Assembly: GCF_000226095.1 (NCBI RefSeq)
Contig: NC_016475.1
Span: 3,348,001 to 3,412,000, forward strand
Source of the DNA: Thermothelomyces thermophilus ATCC 42464
Lineage: Eukaryota > Ascomycota > Sordariomycetes > Sordariales > Chaetomiaceae
Direction of reading: 5' to 3'
Length of the DNA stretch: 64,000 nucleotides
The number at the start of each line of letters is the position of its first letter. Positions within the stretch are counted from its first letter, which is position 1. The notes below the pieces were generated by a model. It was given only the letters and a program-made list of their open reading frames with translations. It made no database searches and was not told the DNA's origin. Below are positions 24,101-36,306 of the stretch, piece by piece. A program made the position numbers and the translations under genes.

Positions 24101-25986
24101 AGCGCATACCTGTCGTGTTTCTCGACGATGGGCCGCTGGGCGTACAGGGTCAGGATTTCCAGGGCGCTAGAGAAGGCGTTCATGAGGCAGGCGAAGAAGA
24201 GCAAGGCGCCGCGTTGGTAGAAACTGTCAGTAGTCGGCTGCATGTTGTAGAAGACACTCGAGATAATCAGGGCCATGATGAAGTTGCCAATCAGAGCTCC
24301 GAGACTCAGGCTCGGATCGCCGATCAGCCGCCTCCACCCGCGCCACAGGCAGAGTTGGATTTGCTGCGTGTAGGAGAGAGTGAAGGGCGATTTGGGGCGC
24401 TGGGCCTTGGCCTGCTGCGCCCTCCGGGACGCGCGGAAGGCCTCCGCGTCCGGCCCATTGATGGGATGTTGCTGCTTGTACTCCTCGATCTCGGCCTGCA
24501 GCGCCCGGTATTCGGCACTGTTCTTCCAGGCGGCGGCGAACTCGTCAGGTGTGCGCGGAGCCTTTCCTTCGAAACCGGGCCGGACGATCCGCTCTTGTGG
24601 GCTCGTCATCGACGTCAAAAAGTCAGGCGTGGTCTGGCGGGCGGGGCATTCGAAGCCCAGGTTGATGAAGTACTGCTTGGCTTCGCTAGCTTTGCCGAAG
24701 AAGATCTGGCGGCCTTCGTACAGCACTATCACCTTATCGAATAGGTCATAGGCGCTTTGTGGTGCCTGGTAGATTGAAACGCACGCCGTGCTGCGGAACA
24801 GCTCGGTTTCCAGCCTCAAGGTCTTGCAGAACTCGATAGCGTTGGCGCTGTCCAAGCCACGGGTGCTGTTGTCCCAGCACTGCAATGGCGCGTTGGACAG
24901 AGCAGCCTCCGAGATCGTGACACGCTTCCTCTCGCCACCCGAGACACCGCGAATGTACTCGTTGCCGACGCGGGTGTTGATGGTGTGGCTGATGCCAAAC
25001 ATGGCCATGACCACGTCTCTCAGATGGTTCGCGAACGCAGTCTTGGAAACGCCAGGAGGCAGCTGACGCGGGGCGCGGGCATGGGCGGCGAATGTCAGCG
25101 TGTCACCGACGGTCAGCTGCGGGAAGTGGGTGTCGACTTCGGCCGTGTAGATGGCCTCGCCACGGTGTCGAGTGTGCATCTCCTTGGCCGTCATGCCTAT
25201 ATCGTCGTCAGAAGGCTAAGCCCAGGGACGTGACCTCGGAGAGATGGCGACTTCCGACTTACCCTGATAGTTGAAATAGGAATTCTCGTCGACGTAGATG
25301 CCGTTATAGTCGCCCGCAATTGTCTTCAAAAAGGTAGTGCAACCCGAACCCGGGGGACCGAGAACGACCAACATCTCTCCCTGCCGAACCAGACCATCGA
25401 AGCCGCGCAGGATGTCGATCCGGCGCTTGCCGTGGCCGGTGATCCTGCGCAGTAAGCCAACCGCCTCGAGCCACACATTGACAACGTCTTTTTGGAAATC
25501 TGTTGGGGATCCGAAACCGTGGACGTTGAGGTTCTGGAAGGCAACGCCAGTCGTGCGGAACTGGTGGCCCTCACCGGTGACCATGTCCACCACGGCCTTG
25601 GCCCAAGCGCGGGCACTGAAGTTGGGACCATTGGGATTCAATGGCGACTCCTTGTCATCGGACGCGATATGGAAGGGGTTGACGCCCTTGACGTCCGCAT
25701 GTGATTGGGCCGTGTACTTTCTTGCCAGAGCCTGCACGACGCTATGGCGTCGCTCCTGCTCGATGGCGTCCTCATCATCCTCGACGGCAGTGTCGGTCCC
25801 ATCTCCCGCTCCCCCGTCCTTTTCGGACTGTGAGGCATGCGTGTCGGCAATGGCCGTCGCCGAGTTGGCACGGGCCTTTTCCTCGACTTCCTCATGGTCG
25901 CGTGTCGTCTGTCGGGCGAGCGGCGACCCGGTCGTACGGGCTGTCAAATCATAGTTCCCAAAGGAACCAGTCCCCGTCAAGGACAT
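21183..25986 (-). CDS. Pleiotropic drug resistance ABC transporter (ABC-G/PDR, full size)
   Basis: Plasma-membrane efflux pump of the PDR family with the reversed (NBD-TMD)x2 layout. Exons 25986-25263, 25196-22179, 22091-21368 and 21285-21183 give 1,522 residues; the introns are 66, 87 and 82 nt. NBD1 has the fungal PDR Walker A with cysteine instead of lysine (GPPGSGCTT, about 210-218) and signature [12 protein letters not shown]2 has canonical GVSGAGKTT, an altered signature LNVEQRKRL and Walker [15 protein letters not shown]. This asymmetry is normal for the family. Each half is followed by six predicted helices, and the tail is lysine-rich ([12 protein letters not shown]). The start at 25986 ([10 protein letters not shown]) is chosen because upstream codons are not conserved-looking. 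Substrates are unknown; relatives export azoles and other hydrophobic compounds. Confidence 0.96.
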
Positions 25987-28900
25987 TTTGTGGCTGCCGC
26001 GAGGTGGCGCGCCACCGCGTCGCAACGTCGAGTGTGAAACAGGGACGGACGGAAACTGCCGCTGCGGGGCCGCTGCGCGCCCGAGCCAATCTCTGGATCG
26101 CTCCTTTACGCGATTTGCGGTCCTCAAACTCTGGAGGAACCAAGAGGTTAATTAATTATCAGGACTTGATGGATAGAAACTGGGTCGGAAGGGAAAGGAG
26201 TGACATGAAAGAGAATGGGAGAAGGTCGACCGTAACGAGAGAGCAGACGGCGACGAGCTAACGCCTTTTTTGGGGGTGCCGCCCTGGTTATACCAACGGA
26301 AGGCTGAACCAAACGGGCGAGACGGGGTCTTCGTAGGGCCCGAGTGGAGCTGCACCCTGCTGGATCTCGCACTGCCTCGGGGCATCGCAAACGATGTCGA
26401 CCCGGTCCTAAAAAGTTCCCGAGCCTGGAGGTCTCCGCAGAAGTGGGTCTGCGGACTGATTTCTCGGGGCCCCGGTGATTGGAAGTCCGATCTGGATAAC
26501 ATTTTGACTTCAGTGGCAAAAGCATTGCGCTAATCTCGCTGCGAAGTACACTACGTAGGCAGTTCAAGGTTGTTATGTGGTGTTCTCGTATTTAGTCGAT
26601 AGGTTACACGATGCTCGTCCTTTGTGCTTAACTTCTATGAGTGGCCCTTAGAATCCAAGCACAGAATCCGAGTGCCAAAATAATGAATCATCGCCAATCC
26701 TTCCACGTGGTTCGAACTTCGAAGTAGTGTACACTACTGTGTACGTCCATACGCTGAGGACAGTCGATAGGTAAAGGTAGGTCATCAACGCCTTGTGGGG
26801 CTTGGCCCAAAAACGGCGCGGTTGCGAAATGAGCTAGTGAGATAGGCCCACCTTCCTACATGAGTGTATTGCTGCACATGTAATCCGTACTGTGTAGTTT
26901 TCACTTGTTGTGGACTCCCAGTTTTGCCCCTTTTTTTCCGGGATCTAAAATGCGAAACCGAAGATAAACACCCTTACTTAAGACACATTCACGTATTCGT
27001 ATACAATCCTCTACACAGTAACTTTGCTAGATAACGCCGTACTTGGAGTAAATTATCGAGCAGAGCACGCTCTTCACGTCCAGTCCTGGGCAGAGTGTAC
27101 CCGACTTCCGGGCTTACATGCAGTTTCCAAATCCTCTAGTGTAGCCATGATTCACAATGACGAAGTGCGACTGGACCTCAGAAGCCCCGTCAGCTCTCGG
27201 CGGGACCTTCGTCATCCAATAGGTGCGTCAAAGGAATTAATGTTAGAGCGCCAAGCGGCTGAATGTGTCGTCACTGCATCCGATAGCCCGGCTATCCTTG
27301 AATGTGGGCTCCGTCATGGTCGCTGCATGGGCTCTCGGGTTCTGGAAACTCTCCGACAGCCCGGGTGGTACTGTACAAAAACCCTTCCAGAAAGTCTCCT
27401 CCGCCGCGCGCCTCCCTTGGCCGTTGGCAGTCCCCCACGTTGCCGATCCCTGTTGCCTTGATCAGTTTTGCCATCCGCACAAGATGAAGATGGCGCTGTC
27501 GATGGCTGCAGACAGAACTACACACTTCCTGCCCAGAGACCTACGGAGTACAGATTACAGCAACTGTTTAGGGTTACTGGCATGTGCATAATTATGTTTC
27601 ACAACCTAATTTGCACAGTATATCATCAAAAGATCTACCACTACCTTCGTTGGTAAGGCCATTGGCCTCTTTCCCCTGTTGCAGCTTGTAAGCGTTTTGA
27701 GGACCGGATACGAATACGAAAGAAAAAAGGAAAAGAGGAAAAAAGGGATAACGCAGACTCCATTACTTTCCTCACCATGATTCGCATAGTGTCAGCTTCT
27801 GTCAATCAAATGCTATCAATTCAAAGCCAAGATGTCCGAAACAAGACCAATCAAAACATTCGCCTACCGACGCAGCCGGGTGAAGCCCGAGATGCTACTC
27901 CGTAGAGCCCTGGGTATTACAAGAGTTTGACGCCGAATATATGCCGTATTCAGTCAAAGGTTTCCTGTATTCTGCTTCTTTACAAGCTACCTGGCCAATC
28001 ACCCCAGGGACAGCCACTTACTCGTGTATCCGTAATTCTTTGCGACATACTCGCTAGGTCTCCTTCATTCCCGTCTGTGGCGATCTGCGCTGCGAGTGCT
28101 TGACGGGATACGCCATGGCCACGGCTGACATGAAGGAAACCTCGCCTCCACGGCAGACATGAGCAATGCCGCTCTGTAATTTCAACAGTACAAGGAGTAA
28201 TTAAATAGAGCGTATCAGCATCCCGCATAAGACTTCAGCCAGAAGTTGTCAATCTTATGACAATTTCTCACGACATGGTATATCATAAGTGACCCTAATT
28301 TCGTAATAGGATTGTATCATCTGCAGTACGTCAAAAGTTATAGGCTACAAACGAGATAGGCTTAGAGTTATTGGAAAGTGTTGTGTAAGTCCGCCTATTT
28401 CGACCCAAGAGCATCTAAAGTCCTACTATATGCTACAATTTATTTATTCACACTTCTTTCCCCTCACTCCCACGCATTCTCGAGGTCGCTGCCATTTAAG
28501 GCTTCTATCCCAAGCCGCTGTCTGCGGCCTGAAAAGGCTTGTTATTCGTCCGCTTGTCGCTTCACTTTAGGTAGGGTAATTACGTACTTAAGGGGGACAG
28601 GAGAAGCCTGTCACAAAAGTGTATCATGGTGGCATCTTGATGGTCCAGAGCCGACTCCGAGGTCTGATGCATTTATGTCGGATATTATTTATCGATCTGT
28701 CTCTACGTCTACGGGGCAGCGAACCAATGGATCCTTCGCCGCGGGAGGAGGTACCGCAGAACTCGCCGTCAGCCTTCTAGAGCTCCGGACCTATTGCTTC
28801 TTCCCCACCGGCAAAGGTGAAGAAAGTATAAGCATATAATCTTACCATGCTTCAAGGTCAAGAATAATCACACAACTTGGTGTTTCAAAGAAACGATAGT

Positions 28901-31510
28901 CATACCATAAAAGTTTGTCCCCGCGCATTTATATCATACAATTACACATTGGCTCGACGTCTCAGTTTTGCACTTGTTAGATCGCTGGGGTCCGGACGGC
29001 AAGTAGACAACGCCAGCCGTAATACTGGTAAGCATATCCTCAATGGAAGGTAATCACTAATTAAGTCCTAGATACCACTACCTACTTTTGATTGTTGAAT
29101 TATTTTTAACGACATTTCAAGGTCAAAGCTTTTAAGGCCAGGGACTACGATTTTCAGGATTTATTAATAGTTCGAACAAGATAGCTAGGCTATAGCATTC
29201 TGTATCTAACAGGGACTTCTACTTCACAGTAATAATTAGATGAAATCGTTGGCGTCACACTAAGGTAAGAGCATTCCTTCGAAGCTCGTAGAAGGATTCC
29301 GCGCTCCCGTTTTGTTTTGATTGCGCTAGTGTGTGTTACGAGTTTCGTCCACCGCCTTTAGTGTAAACATCAAGTGAGCCAGTTTTCTTAACGCAATCTG
29401 GTTTGTACCTCGCTCTTGCCAAGTGGATATAGTTATACATGCCTTAGACGGGCTGTGCTCTTGTTCTTGTGACAGTCACTTCTGAGGTTCTACAGATGTG
29501 CGCCTCTTCTTCTTCCCCTGTGCTTAATTATCCTCTTCTTCGTCATATATTTACGGTGAGGGTGGCGTCCGCAACCCTAATCCAACACGAAGTTCTGAGC
29601 CCTACGACATCGGTAGCAAGTTTGAGTGCCTGGGCAATGATGGCATGCCTTTACCTGCGGCCTGCCAGCCAAAATATCCAAGAGCGGGACGCCAGCACCT
29701 GTGGCCCACAATGGATCACAATGAGTCTCTCTGGCTTGAGGCCCGGTTCGCCGAGCTTGTTACCTCCCACCAACTAAGCTCTATCACACTAGATCAGCTC
29801 GATTACGAAGATTAAGTAGGGTTGTAAATGACCAGCCGATGACCTTTAAAGTAGGTGATTTTGACAGTTGGCTACTGCTACGTAGAACCGCGCCCTGGAG
29901 ATTCAGTGACACTTCCGTTCCCATCGAGCGGTATTGGTGTGTTGCTCTCCAGGTACCGACAATCCTACGATTATCCGCTTCGATAGATGTTTCGGCTTGC
30001 CCTTGACTCCGACAATCCTAGCGACTGTCTTGTCTGCCCGACGTTCAAGGCTAGGGCTACAGACGCTTCGCAATCCAGAACATTTACTGCCTCCTAGCCG
30101 GAGTGTATACAGGGTCCTAGAAAAAGTCCGAGTGAATTAGCGGTAGATTGCCTTTATTAGTGGGCCTAGAAAAGGAAGAGATTCATCATTGAACGGACTC
30201 GTGTGAGTTGCGGAGGGACGTAATTAATACATTATCGCCATTTTCGGGTTGCCAAAAGGTACTACGTAAAATAAGGGAGTGATACTGAATTTAAAAAGAG
30301 ACCTAACAGAGAGTTTTGGTCATAAACCTAGAAACAGGAAAGAGAGCGAAAACAGCAGTGTTAAACCGCGGACGATCGAAAGAACAATGAGAATATCAAC
30401 AGCCCGTGCGGAACTGCTTCGTATTCTGTATAGACTCGTTCCTTCTTGGCGAAAGATCCAGCACGTGTTAAAACCCAGAAGGTGGGGTCAGCCCTCGATT
30501 AACAAGCTGGCGGGCTTGAAGCGGTAAGTTACCTCAATCTGCCTGCCGTTTTCCATATTTCCGTCATCAACGTATGTATTGTACCTAGGTACCCCAGGTG
30601 CCTTAGGTACACACGTGCATACTCCGTATGTGCTCTGATGAGTCAGCAATTGGGCGTATTGCGTGGCGTCCTCAAGACGGTTTCTAGCATTTTTTCATGT
30701 AGTACTTGGGAGGTATTCGGCTGGAAGTAAGGTTGTCATCACTTCCCGTTTGTTACCGGATCTTCTCCGGTCGATTTAGCTTCGGTTTTGGTACCGTATC
30801 TTTAGGAATCTGCCGCTTACGACAGCAAGTATAATAGTAAGGTACTTTTCGATACAAAGCGCTTACCGGCCAATCCGTGCCCCGTAATACCTCGCTAAAG
30901 GATAGCACAGGATCTTAGGTAAAGTACTTTAGCGTTGGGCGCCGCCATGCGTGACGATGTGTCATGCCACCAACTGAGGATCGAACCCCGCTGAATTGCG
31001 CCAACTCGTCGTATCCCGGCTGCAGAACTGCACTTGCCAAGCTGCTACAACGCGCCTTCTCGACCGCCCTGGCTGAGCCCGGGACCCGTGGATACCTTGC
31101 ACCGACTACCTATCCATATACGGACGTACCTCTCCTACACTGCCAACAACGAAGCACTTCGGGGACCGGGACGCTCTCTTGCTCGCAGGATTTACCGGCG
31201 AAGCCGGGAACAAATGAGGAACACCCACCCTATCAACCTATCAACGACCTGTGCCCACGCTCGCTCGCCGCTCTCGCTTCATTTTGTTCTCGGAACGCAG
31301 TGCAAGCCCCTCGTTGACCCGCCCGCTTCAACCCACCTTAACTGGCTAGTTTACGTCACCAAAGGCCTCTCGAGGACCAGAGCCGGTCGCTTCACCTCTT
31401 CGCGTATCAACAACTTTCGCAAACCCACCCTCGTCGCCGGCCATTCTCTTTGAGTCGCCCCGACCGACAACAATCCCGAATGAGGTGATCAGGTGCGGGG
31501 TATCGAAACA
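25987..31510. other. Gene-poor 5.5 kb region
   Basis: This is the longest stretch without a recognisable gene outside the repeat block. The first 600 nt are the ABC transporter promoter and 5' UTR, and the last 500 nt are the SIP5 promoter and 5' UTR (pyrimidine-rich). Between them, open frames (27024-27461, 28378-28839, 29469-29777 on plus) show no family motif and no consistent splice partners. Base composition is intermediate, not as AT-rich as the repeat block. A palindrome GTACCTAGGTAC lies at 30581-30592. A non-coding RNA or very old repeat debris are both possible. Confidence 0.45.
29528..29815 (+). other. Open frame with gene-like ending, unrecognised
   Basis: A 95-codon frame without a clear start. 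Its end has protein-like character: acidic and leucine-containing, with ESLWLEARFAEL and a terminal SSITLDQLDYED before the stop at 29813. It could be the last exon of an unseen gene, a relic of one, or chance. No upstream exon with a fitting donor was identified, and I do not recognise the family. Confidence 0.2.
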
Positions 31511-34284
31511 ATGGGAAATGCAAGCACGAAAGAATCACGCTCGGGGGATGGTAGCAATCGTATCCATCACCCCGGCTCCGCCGGCGCTCGCGACGCCGGG
31601 AGTGCTTCTCTTCAATCCGACAGAGCATCGAGCCGCAGGAACCGGGTTAGTCGCGGCGACTTGGGAGGGCTCTTAGGACTGGCATCGGGTGGAGGTTCAA
31701 GCTCTCAGGCGGAAACGCCGCATGAGCGCCGCGAGACCAAGCAGGAGCGGGAAGCACGAAGGCTGGAGAGGGAGCGCATAGCGAGAATCGCCGAGAGAGA
31801 GCGAAGCATGAGAGAAGAACACGTCGATGGCGGCTACTTGGTCACTATGGGAACATACTCGAGCCCAGAGGACTTCAACAAGCAGATCGTCCGACAACTT
31901 CAGGTTAGTGGCTACCCTCATAGCATTGCATGATCCGTGCCGTACTCAGCTGTCCGCTGCAGATCGAGCGCAAACTGGCCCCCTTCTGGCGGGGGCTTAA
32001 CGACTTCGATGACCAATGGACCGAGCCACAAATCATTGCTGCCGCACGAGGGCTACCGATTCCTCCCGCCGACCAAACCCCCCCCGATGACCTCATTCCG
32101 CGCCCACTTCCAACGACTCATGCGCCCGAATCAAGTCAGAATCCGGATAACCTGACTGTACCGATCGGCGACCGCTCCCTGTCAACTGCCTCCGACCACG
32201 CCACGTCCAATCCGCCCTCTACGCTGTCATCACCTGTCTCCAGCCACGCCCCAAGGGCAAGCTCCCCATTCAAGCCTCGCGGCAAAGCTATTGCCGCCGT
32301 TCTCGGTGGAGGAAACTCTCGTAACGGATCCAGTACCGATATCATGCCCCGCGAGATCAACCTCCCACATGATCCTTTCGTCAACGGACAGCCGATCGAA
32401 GTCTTTCTATACAAGAACGCCATCGAGTGCCCCATCTGTTTCTTGGCTTACCCGCCCTATCTGAACCATACCCGCTGCTGCAACCAGCCTATATGCAGCG
32501 AATGCTTCGTTCAGATCAAGCGGCCAGACCCGCACTTCCCGGAGGGACACAACGAGAATGATCCCAACCACGACCCTGAGGAAAGTGCATGCCTCCTAGT
32601 ATCCGAGCCTGCGTGCTGTCCGTACTGCACACAACCCGACTTTGGTGTGACATACGATCCACCTCCCTTCCGGCGCGGCTTGGTATACAGCATGTCTCCG
32701 GCTGCGTTGGGAACCACGAGCGCCGCCATGTCTTCGAGCAGCTCGGTAAATTCGGCTACCCTGTCACCAGCCAGCGGATCCCCTAATAATGGGACCGGCC
32801 GCCGACGCAACCAGTCTGTGTCTGCCAACGACCCCAATGTCGTTCTAACAGATCGGATTCGGCCGGAGTGGGCATCAAAGCTGCAGGCGGCACGGGCGCA
32901 TCTAGCAAGGAGGGCTGCCGCTGCAACTGCGTTGCACACGGCGGCGTTCCTTATAGGCGGCTCCGAGAACCGGGCATTCCGTAGTCGATTCAGCCGGAGG
33001 AACACAGGGGGGTCTGGGTCTGCAGGTGCGTCGCCTAGTGGCCCGAACCAGGGAGAGGGCGAGAATGGGGATAGTGGATCCGGAACTCCTTCACAGAATG
33101 GCCCTGATCAGAACCCTCGGGGATCTAGTCGTGGCTGGTCGGGCGGTGGTGCTGGCGGGAGCCGCCGCAGTCGCCTTGAAGACCTCGAGGAGTTGATGCT
33201 AGCTGAGGCCGTCCGCTTGTCGCTTGCCGCCGAAGAGGAGCGCAAGCGGAAGGCAGAAAAGGAGGAGCGAAAAGAAGCGAAGAAGCGGGGAAAAGAGGAG
33301 CGCAAGGCGGCCAAGGCGGCTGCAAAGCACGCCGGACCTTATGAGGGCGCCGGCAGTGGTCAAACATCGGCCAGTGGCAGTGCCCTCAGTCTGCCTGGCC
33401 TTGGTTTTGGAAGGAGGCGGGGTAATAGTGGTGCCAGTAATCTGCGGATTGAAGCCAGCGTTGCCAATGCGATGGTCACAGGCGAGTCTCCGGAAGCGGG
33501 CCAGAAGGATAAAGGAAAGGGCGTCGACCGCGGCGCCCCCGCGCACACCGAGAGCGCCCCTGCGTCTACTTCTGATCCAGCGGGTGCGGCTGGCACCTCA
33601 GGTCCTCCCCCAGTTCCGCACCTCCCCGCAGGCCCGTCGCACCTTCGACAAATGAGCAATGCCTCCTCTGTCTCCTCATCCATACTTGACAGCCAGCACG
33701 GCAGCTTTACCTCGCCCTCCCATCTCCAGGATCCCCGCGGCAGTGGTGTCAGTCTAGGGAGCCGGTCAGGTGCTAGCGAAGATGGTGACCAGGACCGAGA
33801 TCGGGATCGTAGCGCCAGCACGGAGCCAATATTCAACTTCAGGAGCCTGGCAGAGGTGGTTGGTGTTAGTCTGGAAGGGGAAAACGCCGGCAGACGTCTT
33901 CGCCTCACTGAAGCCGAGAAAAAGGCAGGGGAGTCCGGGGAGATGGGACCGCAAAAAGGCGACGGGGATGGCGATGGTGTGAACGTAACACCACCGGCTG
34001 ATGTCCCGGGTAGCCGCCTGACGCCGCCGGCAGGGGCGGCGGCGAGCAGTGCTTATAAAGATTTGGAAGAGGACATACCAGATGTCCAGAAGAACACTCC
34101 TAGAGCCCCCGACGCATTATTTCCGCCTACGGTCACTATTACACCCGACACGCCCACTGCCGCCGGTGCTGATGAAGAGTCAAAGCAGCTTGGTTGCGAG
34201 ACTACCATGGAGCATGAGCCTCGGGCGACGGCACCCAGTAGCGGCATCGACGGTCTCTATAATGGGGATGGGGTGACGGCGTGA
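31511..34284 (+). CDS. sip5: Sip5 family protein
   Basis: Fungal Sip5 homologue; in yeast Sip5 links Snf1 kinase with the Glc7 phosphatase regulator Reg1. Two exons (31511-31903 and 31963-34284) with a 59-nt intron give 904 residues. The N-terminus MGNAST fits an N-myristoylation signal, supporting this start over an ATG 18 nt upstream. A coiled, charged segment (about 75-105) precedes the conserved core YLVTMGTYSSPEDFNKQIV and WRGLNDFDDQW. A RING-like zinc-binding module follows at about 287-353 (CPICFLAYPP, CCNQPICSECF, ACCPYCTQPDFGV). The rest is long and disordered, rich in Ser, Gly and Pro, with a Lys/Glu/Arg helix near AEEERKRKAEKEER. The long tail is usual in filamentous fungi, where the protein is larger than in yeast. 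Confidence 0.95.
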
Positions 34285-34896
34285 TTCGTTCTCATTCCGA
34301 CAGACCAGGGGAGAAGCCACCAGTGAGGAACGCCTGGGTGGCAAGATGTTTTTCTCTCACCTGCGTCGGTGGAAGCATCGGCGGGGTACCAGTCTATGGG
34401 TGTATGGTTCATGGTAAGACGAACATCTAGCGATGAGGACACGAATGTTGTAGCCACAGTGGCTTGTTTCTAACTGACTGGGCAAGCAGCGGGATTGTAT
34501 CGAGATGTTGTGGCAAGACTCAGCGGGCCTAGGCTGGGCGGAGTCTCGGTTTTCTTTTTTCTGTTTTCTCAATCCAACCCCCCCACCCCTGTCAAAGTAT
34601 CCATATCTCCATTTGTTTATCTCCTCTTCTGCGCTTCGTTTTCGAGGCTAACTCAAACATTCCTCTTTCTACACAGTGGTGGTATCTCCAAAGGAGCAAT
34701 CAGGCGAGATGGCGCAAGAATGAAAGCAAAGATCGTGGTATAGCTGCCGAGGCAGGGCCTTGGGGCGCCTGGCAGCCCGGTTCCCTGGTTTTTAGTTACA
34801 CGTTGGAACGGGGCAACATATAACTAGCTGGTATACGGTAGAAGATTAGCATGGTGTTATCCTCCTCCTCTAAGCCCGTCACCTGTGTGATTGGTA
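34285..34896. other. Intergenic between convergent SIP5 and ARA2-like genes
   Basis: About 610 nt, made up of the two 3' UTRs. A T- and C-rich stretch lies near 34550-34680. No gene seen. Confidence 0.5.
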
Positions 34897-36306
34897 CTAC
34901 CTGGTCTGCGTGAGTTGGGCAATTTGCCTGCTTTGCTTCGCCTTTTCGAATGCGGCCACGACGCCGTCGTCCGGAACGACTCCACGGTCGGCTTCCGCTC
35001 TTGTGTTCACATAACCAGGCTTCGGGCTATCCCAGACATAATCCAACCACGATCTCAACTCGGGCCACAGCTCATTCCGTACCAAATTCAAGACCTTCTC
35101 CTGGCGGGCTAAGCCATACGGCTCATCGCCGCGACAGGTTGCATGGGCGAGGCTGGAAAGGACGCCGCGCCACTCGGTCACTGTCTCTTCCAGTTCCGCG
35201 ATTGTCGTCACACCGCAGACGGTCACGCCAATCCTGCGGGGACCCACGCCCGGGGTCGCGACATCCACCCCCAGGCCTGCGGTTGCCGCAACACGCGCCC
35301 ACTCGGCCATCGACCAGCGGATTGCGACGGACTCGAGGCGCTCGCCCGCCGCGGCGGAGACGTCGGCAAGCCTCTTGCACGCCGCACGCAATTCCGGCGG
35401 CGAGGGATGCCAGTGGGTCACGAGGGAAACCTTTGTGCCCGGCGCGTTATCGCCATCCTCGTCAGCCGCGGGCGGGGCCTCAGGCAGGCCCCGACTCGTC
35501 AGCAAGCCCATACCCAGTATGCTGGCATTCAAGACCACGTCGACGCCGGCCTTTTTGAACCTCGCGAGCGGCGAAGAGCCATCCGCCCCGGCCTCCTCCC
35601 CGGCCGCCCCACCATCCACCCACGGCAGGCCGAGCGTGCGGTTCTGCACGGTGAAGTTTCCGTAGCTCAGCACGGCGTCCAGGGGCTCCCCGGTCTCGCG
35701 GAGTATCATCTCGACCAGGCTGCACAGGACCGGGACGGGGAACCCGCTGATGCCGACGTAGCGCACGACGCCCTCCTCGTCGCGCAGGCGGCGCAGCTCG
35801 CGGACGGCGGCGAGCACCTCGGGCGGGGAGACGAACTCGACGTCGTGCATGTAGACCAGGTCGAGGTACGAGGTGCGCAGGCGCTGCAGGCTGCGCAGGA
35901 CCGAGTAGCGCACCCACGAGGGCGAGTAGTCGAACTCGGTGGAGGCGATGCGGCCGGCCTTGGTGACGAGGAAGAAGCTGGAGCGGGGGAGCGGAACGGC
36001 CCGGCCGGCTCGGTCGGCGCCCGAGGACGCGGAGGAGGCGGAGGCAGCCGGGGTCGAGGCGGGGGCCGGGGCCGGGGCCGGGTGCATCAGGGCATCGAGG
36101 GCATCGCCGAGGAGGATTTCGGACGGGCCGTAGTAAGGGCTGGTGTCGAAGGCGTTGACGCCGAGGGAGACGGCGCGGGCGACAATGTCGCGGTAGGGCA
36201 TGGAATGCGGGTCGGCGACATATTGGGTGTTGAAGGTCGCCGTCCCCAAGACGAGGGGTGGCAGCACCGCGTGGAGCGGCGGGCGGCGGGTGGCGTCATC
36301 GGCCAT
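34897..36306 (-). CDS. ara2: D-arabinose 1-dehydrogenase (NAD), Ara2-like aldo-keto reductase
   Basis: Single exon of 469 residues. The family oxidises D-arabinose to the lactone on the way to erythroascorbate, an antioxidant made by fungi, and is related to plant L-galactose dehydrogenase. The AKR tetrad is present: D54 and Y59 in NAFDTSPYYGPSE, K116 in FFLVTKAGR, H154 in VYMHDVEFVSP. The opening PPLVLGTATFNTQYV and the stretch YVGISGFPVPVL are typical of the Ara2 group. An Ala/Pro/Ser-rich insertion at about 75-101 lies between strands 2 and 3 and is probably a disordered loop. A glycine-rich loop at about 233-246 is also lineage-like. The cytosolic location is inferred from the absence of a signal. 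Confidence 0.93.
   Translation of the reverse strand: MADDATRRPPLHAVLPPLVLGTATFNTQYVADPHSMPYRDIVARAVSLGVNAFDTSPYYGPSEILLGDALDALMHPAPAPAPASTPAASASSASSGADRAGRAVPLPRSSFFLVTKAGRIASTEFDYSPSWVRYSVLRSLQRLRTSYLDLVYMHDVEFVSPPEVLAAVRELRRLRDEEGVVRYVGISGFPVPVLCSLVEMILRETGEPLDAVLSYGNFTVQNRTLGLPWVDGGAAGEEAGADGSSPLARFKKAGVDVVLNASILGMGLLTSRGLPEAPPAADEDGDNAPGTKVSLVTHWHPSPPELRAACKRLADVSAAAGERLESVAIRWSMAEWARVAATAGLGVDVATPGVGPRRIGVTVCGVTTIAELEETVTEWRGVLSSLAHATCRGDEPYGLARQEKVLNLVRNELWPELRSWLDYVWDSPKPGYVNTRAEADRGVVPDDGVVAAFEKAKQSRQIAQLTQTR

Noticed and set aside
30965-30990. GGTTCGATCCTC on minus, like a tRNA T-arm
   Set aside because: No matching acceptor stem, D-arm or anticodon arm at the right spacing could be folded around it.
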